A stretch of 64,000 nucleotides of DNA from Zygnema cylindricum (Eukaryota; Streptophyta; Zygnematophyceae; Zygnematales; Zygnemataceae). The first letter of the stretch is position 1. Every line of letters begins with the position of its first letter. The translations under genes were made by a program, and so were the position numbers. Shown piece by piece: positions 62,928 to 64,000 of this stretch. The stretch covers positions 1 to 64,000 of the forward strand of contig JBBHKE010003016.1 in the NCBI GenBank assembly GCA_037447655.1, given 5' to 3'. The notes under the pieces are model-generated. The model made no database searches and was not told where the DNA came from. It saw only the letters and a program-made list of their open reading frames with translations.

Positions 62928-63766
62928 TGTTGTTTTGGAAACCTTAAGTTCTCTCTATATCTTGCTGCTATGTTGCCATGCTGCGCTAAGTCTGACATCG
63001 CAGCTAGAAACCTTGAGCACTCTACACTTGTTGCTGTGCTGCTATGGTGCTCTGATCTGACATCGCAGCTGTGCTGCTCTAATATCACAGCTGCGCTGAC
63101 AGATCATAACAGTCATAGCTGTCATAGCAGCTATAGCAGTCTGCGCAAGAAAGGTGTTCTGAATATGAGTCAGTTTGTGTGAAGATAAATTGACGGGGAC
63201 ATGATTTAGTGTGTATGTAACTCGAAAGGGAGTACACAGATTCGGTGCACTTTAGGCACACGTGTCGGTCCGTGAGAAAGTCAAGTTTGGTTGTTCTAGA
63301 AGAAAAGGTACAGTTCCATTTGAGGACCAAATTTATACGTGGAGGTTCATCTTTGGTGATGAAAGAATACGTGGAAAGCGGACGAAGTCCGCCGTCATTT
63401 TTGGAAGAGAAGTATTGACTGTACCGTCATTTCAGCGGACGAACTTTAACCGCGTACTATTTCATTTCTAGCTGCTGTCTGATTGGTGGAAATAATTATG
63501 TGCATTCGATGGTGGGATTTTTGTTAATGAAGAGTAGTGTACCATTTGACCACGCTAGTTGTAGTACGGTGTGATCAACCGTAGGCTCACTTGTATATAT
63601 AGGACTTAGATTACTTTAGGAAAAGTAGGATTGTTGTGTAGGAAAAACTGCGAAGCAGTTTTTGGGTGTGTTTGAATTATAAGATCATTGTGATCTTTTG
63701 GCAGAACTTTGTGAAATTCTGCATGTGGGTTCGTTGGTGTATATTTTATATTGTAGGAAATTTGCA
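62928..63766 (+). repeat. 3' LTR of copia C
   Basis: 839 bp, same TG...CA ends, TATA box and hairpin as the 5' LTR. Scattered transitions such as CGCAGCTGCG to CGCAGCTGTG. Confidence 0.92.
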
Positions 63767-64000
63767 GGCTTAGCGTGTATTTTTGTTTTTGTGAGTTGCC
63801 GTGTTTTTCATTTGAGTTAGGGTGCTTTTATTTTCCTTTTTGTTGTTTCCTTTTTTTTAGGGTGTGTTTTTGTCGCTCTTTTTGTTTTTTATTGTTGTTT
63901 TTCAGTGTTGGTCATGCCACCCCTTTTGTACCCCCAGACTCAGATGGTTTACCATCGTGCTTTTTAATTTATTCTGCTTTTCCCCCAACAAAAATAAGGT
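63767..64000. other. flank of copia C, T-rich
   Basis: No gene. T-rich with TTTTTGTTTTTG and TTTCCTTTTTTTTAGGG-like runs. The first 12 bp after the LTR (GGCTTAGCGTGT) nearly repeat the bases following the 5' LTR (GGCTTTGCGTGT), which is unexplained. Confidence 0.5.

Larger units (their letters stand above)
57681..63766 (+). mobile_element. copia C, youngest LTR retrotransposon in the window
   Basis: 6086 bp. LTRs 57681-58519 and 62928-63766 are both 839 bp and differ at only a small fraction of sites. Between them lie gag, protease, integrase, RT and RNase H in copia order. A purine tract (AAAGGTTTTGGGGAG) precedes the 3' LTR. Visible lesions are a TAG in gag (58770), a frameshift near 62355 and a TAG replacing Trp in the RNase H (62450). 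No matching 5-bp duplication was found at the chosen ends. Confidence 0.92.

Overview
This window looks like nuclear DNA of a streptophyte plant, dominated by transposons. The only host gene I recognise is a minus-strand RUP/COP1-type WD40 protein at about 12.4-14.6 kb, a plant-specific UV-B signalling regulator. Everything else is plant-type mobile DNA: Ty1/copia and Ty3/gypsy chromovirus retrotransposons, hAT elements, TA-flanked MITEs and a non-LTR-type reverse transcriptase. I cannot name the species. A liverwort or other early-diverging land plant is only a guess. A 10-N assembly gap lies at 29118-29127, so order across it is not proven.

Layout. 0.1-6.0 kb: a decayed minus-strand copia element with both LTRs, PBS and PPT. 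7.76-9.90 kb: a non-autonomous hAT element with an 8-bp target duplication. It contains a 62-bp tandem repeat into which two MITEs of one family inserted at the same TA in opposite orientations. 12.4-15.2 kb: the RUP-like gene, with poly-Gly microsatellites, a long GA/CT tract upstream and several CACGTG boxes around its start. 16.2-23.2 kb: more MITEs of the same TA family (one nested in another) and a dead hAT transposase readable in one frame with five stops. 23.6-26.0 kb: a non-LTR-type RT pseudogene, minus strand.

26-41.4 kb is a scrapyard of copia elements nested in and recombined with each other. Two items stand out. At 32681-33188 is a miniature LTR element (TRIM-like): two ~225-bp LTRs flank only 58 bp holding a PBS and a PPT, and each LTR carries a tRNA-like module with Pol III A- and B-box motifs. 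This resembles Cassandra TRIMs, but with tRNA-like rather than 5S rRNA sequence. At 36745-38697 a well-preserved gag-protease-integrase block sits between the RT and RNase H of an older copia element, flanked by an 11-bp direct repeat.

41.5-54.3 kb: a 5'-truncated minus-strand chromovirus with an extra sense reading frame between its chromodomain and 3' LTR. It is split by a solo LTR (TSD CTCAC), which is itself split by a complete but decayed copia element. 54.3-57.7 kb: fragments, a snap-back hairpin and a possible MULE-like element. 57.7-63.8 kb: the youngest copia element, with two 839-bp LTRs and a 1212-codon gag-pol frame inactivated by only three visible lesions.

Apart from the RUP-like gene there is no visible operon or pathway. 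The genes relate to each other mainly as layers of insertion, and that order can be read from target duplications and interrupted reading frames.
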